Shown here: piece by piece, positions 62,296 to 64,000 of the stretch
Layout: the number at the start of each line of letters is the position of its first letter
Numbering within the stretch: the first letter of the stretch is position 1
Assembly: GCA_963733085.1 (NCBI GenBank)
Contig: CAVTBY010000005.1
Coordinates: forward strand, 1 to 64,000
Source of the DNA: Desertimonas sp963733085
GTDB lineage: Bacteria; Actinomycetota; Acidimicrobiia; Acidimicrobiales; Ilumatobacteraceae
Direction: 5' to 3'
Length of the DNA stretch: 64,000 nt
Translations under genes and position numbers: made by a program
Notes under the pieces: generated by a model
The model's input: the letters and a program-made list of their open reading frames with translations, nothing else
Told to the model about the DNA's origin: nothing
Databases searched by the model: none

Positions 62296-63687
62296 ATGGC
62301 TGGGCGCACTCGGATGCCGCGTCGGCGCTGGCGGAACGTCGTCGCCGCCACCGCGTTGGCGATCGCTGCCGGTGCATGTGCCGACTCGCGCGACGCATCT
62401 CCGGACGACACGATCCCGCGGATCACGTCCGACTCGTCGGCGACGTCGACCGTGCCCCCGACCACGATCGGCCCGCCCACCACGACGACACCGGCGACCA
62501 CCGCCGCCCCGCTGCCGCTACCGACACAGGCCACGTTGCCGCCGACGCAGCCACCGGTCGCGCCGACGCAGCAACAGACAGCACCTCCGACGCAACTACG
62601 GACCACCGAACCGGCGGGACCGACGTCGACCGTTGTCGTCACGCCGGGTGAGCCGCCGAACTGCTCGTCGGACGCGATCGGTGCCGACACCGGGCATCTC
62701 GTCATCGAGGACGTCAGGTGCCGCGCCGGGTGGGCGATCGGTCGCGTCGATCCCTGTCCGCCGGGCGAGGGATGCGCGGACGTCGACGTCTTCCACGTGA
62801 CCGAGAACGGATGGACTCACGACGGGTTGTTCTCGATCGAATGCCCGGAGGCGCTCAGCGAGTCCGGCATGTCGATCTACACGGCGCTGGCATTCAACCC
62901 GTCGGCATGCGAGGGCGATGCCGGTCCGGCGGAGATCATCCGTCCCGACACCACCGGCGATCGGGTGACGCAGCTGCAGGTCGCTCTCGTCGGTCTCGGC
63001 TATGACCTCGTCCCCGACGGTCGATACGGGCCACGCACGCAGGCGGCCGTGCGCGACTTCCAGTCCCGTAACAGTCTCGAGGTCGATGGCATCAGCGGCC
63101 CGCGCACGCAAGCGGCGCTCGGCATCGGCCCCGGCGCCACCCCTGGGTCGACGTCTCCACCCCCGGCGGCCACGACGACGGCACCAACGTCCGCGGTCGT
63201 CGTCACTGCCGGCCAACCTGTCGAGTGCACGGCGGCAGCGATCGGCGCCGACCTCGGTCGCGCCGTGGACGGGATCACGGCGTGTCGTGGCGGCTGGGCG
63301 CTCGGGCCGGAGTCGTGCGCAGCAGCGGGCGTCGACTGTCGCGTGGACGTGTTCCATGTGACGGACGAGGGCTGGGTCCACGACGGAGCGTTCCCCGCAG
63401 AATGCGTCGACGACCTCACGGCCGCCGGAATGGCCGTGCACACTGCCGCCGAGTTCGCCGAGTTGTGCGCCGATGGCCTGCCCGAGCGCGAGAACGTGCT
63501 CCCCGACTCCTCCGGCCCGGAGGTCGAGCAGGTTCAGATCGCTCTTGTCGCCGTCGGCTATCCGATCGCCGTCGACGGCACCTACGGCCCGCGCACCGAG
63601 GCGGCCGTGCGTGACTTCCAGGCCGCCAACAACCTCGAGGTCGACGGCATCGCCGGCCCGGATACGCAGACAGCGCTCGGCCTTTGA
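62296..63687 (+). CDS. Lipoprotein with two duplicated modules ending in PG-binding domains
   Basis: 463 residues. Lipobox AIAAGAC after a basic N-terminus indicates an exported lipoprotein. Thr/Pro linker to about residue 110. Then two copies of one module: a Cys-containing part (GAD..H or GADLG..., GWAIG/GWALG, DVDVFHVTENGWTHDG / DVFHVTDEGWVHDG) followed by a PG_binding_1 domain (VTQLQVALVGLGYDLVPDGRYGPRTQAAVRDFQ; VEQVQIALVAVGYPIAVDGTYGPRTEAAVRDFQ). The first half of the module is not recognised. Anchored to the membrane and binding the wall. Confidence 0.85.
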   Translation: MAGRTRMPRRRWRNVVAATALAIAAGACADSRDASPDDTIPRITSDSSATSTVPPTTIGPPTTTTPATTAAPLPLPTQATLPPTQPPVAPTQQQTAPPTQLRTTEPAGPTSTVVVTPGEPPNCSSDAIGADTGHLVIEDVRCRAGWAIGRVDPCPPGEGCADVDVFHVTENGWTHDGLFSIECPEALSESGMSIYTALAFNPSACEGDAGPAEIIRPDTTGDRVTQLQVALVGLGYDLVPDGRYGPRTQAAVRDFQSRNSLEVDGISGPRTQAALGIGPGATPGSTSPPPAATTTAPTSAVVVTAGQPVECTAAAIGADLGRAVDGITACRGGWALGPESCAAAGVDCRVDVFHVTDEGWVHDGAFPAECVDDLTAAGMAVHTAAEFAELCADGLPERENVLPDSSGPEVEQVQIALVAVGYPIAVDGTYGPRTEAAVRDFQAANNLEVDGIAGPDTQTALGL

Positions 63688-63794
63688 CCTGGCCCGGAGC
63701 GGTCGTCTGGCGTCTCCGATCGATCACCGAATGATCACTGTGTAATTACCTCGCCGATCCAAAGCCGTCACCTCGGCTTGCTCCCATGTAGTCG

Positions 63795-64000
63795 TTGGAC
63801 CTCAGCAGGCGACGATTCCTTGCCCTGGGCACCGCGGCCGGGGCGGCCGGGATCGGCGCAGCGCTCTCCCGCCACGCTGTCGCCGAGGTGCCGAGCAACA
63901 TCACGAAGGCGGCATCACCGCTTCCGCGACGAGACCCGTTCACCCTCGGTGTCGCTTCCGGCGACCCGTGGCCGCAGAGCGTTGTGCTGTGGACTCGACT
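63795..64000 (+). CDS. PhoD-like alkaline phosphatase, 5' part only
   Basis: TTG at 63795 begins MDLSRRRFLALGTAAGAAGIGAA, a twin-arginine signal (SRRRFLAL). The next portion DPFTLGVASGDPWPQSVVLWTRL is the N-terminus of PhoD-type phosphodiesterases/alkaline phosphatases, exported by Tat with metal cofactors. Truncated by the window end. The start is uncertain because it is TTG. Confidence 0.75.
   Translation, partial: MDLSRRRFLALGTAAGAAGIGAALSRHAVAEVPSNITKAASPLPRRDPFTLGVASGDPWPQSVVLWTR

Noticed and set aside
1..64000. CRISPR arrays, rRNA genes, inteins
   Set aside because: No regularly spaced direct repeats, no rRNA-like sequence and no intein motifs in dnaB, gyrA or gyrB were seen.

Overview
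The window is high-GC actinobacterial DNA spanning the chromosomal replication origin. Gene order from tRNA-Ile to parB (tRNA-Ile, DUF3566, gyrA, gyrB, dciA-like, recF, dnaN, dnaA | rpmH, rnpA, yidD, yidC, jag, rsmG, parA, parB) is the standard actinobacterial oriC layout, with leading-strand genes diverging from dnaA. Further right come trxA/trxB/cwlM/sigma/anti-sigma/pcnA and the rpsF-ssb-rpsR-rplI-dnaB block, which neighbour the origin in Mycobacterium too. Sequence style and gene content suggest an uncultured or environmental member of the Acidimicrobiia; that placement is inference.

Layout. 1-4067: an accessory zone beyond the 3' end of tRNA-Ile in which every recognisable gene is broken (a PLD/NgoFVII-like nuclease with about five frame changes, and a three-gene minus-strand module with a TIGR04255 protein). 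4068-20504: tRNA-Ile and the replication/segregation core, with oriC most likely between dnaN and dnaA (a perfect 26-bp palindrome carries two DnaA boxes) and a parS-like site before parA. 20505-35415: a PEP-utilising enzyme, envelope proteins, CwlM-like protein, thioredoxin system, ECF sigma/anti-sigma pair, a Ser/Thr kinase corresponding to the C-terminal half of mycobacterial MurJ/Rv3910, DegV, GNAT and an HDAC-like deacetylase. 35658-39505: a SARP/BTAD-type regulator, a tiny repeat-peptide gene and a YcaO-like gene. 39720-48304: pcnA, a GGDEF/EAL protein and the rpsF-to-dnaB block. 48305-48843: a 539-bp terminal-inverted-repeat element with a 5-bp target duplication, inserted exactly behind the dnaB stop codon. 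48899-59753: accessory metabolic and regulatory genes. 59900-64000: an ammonium transporter, cell-wall proteins and the start of a PhoD-type phosphatase.

The most interesting item is at 38527-38646 (minus): a 39-residue peptide made of a 12-residue leader and three perfect copies of RGPRGGIGV. All nucleotide differences between the three 27-bp units fall in third codon positions, so the peptide itself is under selection. It is divergent from a YcaO-like gene and tail-to-tail with a SARP-type regulator, which together look like a minimal ribosomal-peptide (RiPP) locus.

Other signals are a near-identical 61-bp structured repeat at 46576 and 61299, a family of TGTGTCAGC hairpins, and a LuxR-TPR regulator divergent from a small secreted peptide. 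Single-base frame changes break gyrA, gyrB, the SARP-type regulator and the GGDEF/EAL gene. In the essential gyrase genes these are almost certainly uncorrected sequencing or assembly errors, so the broken genes elsewhere should be read with that in mind.
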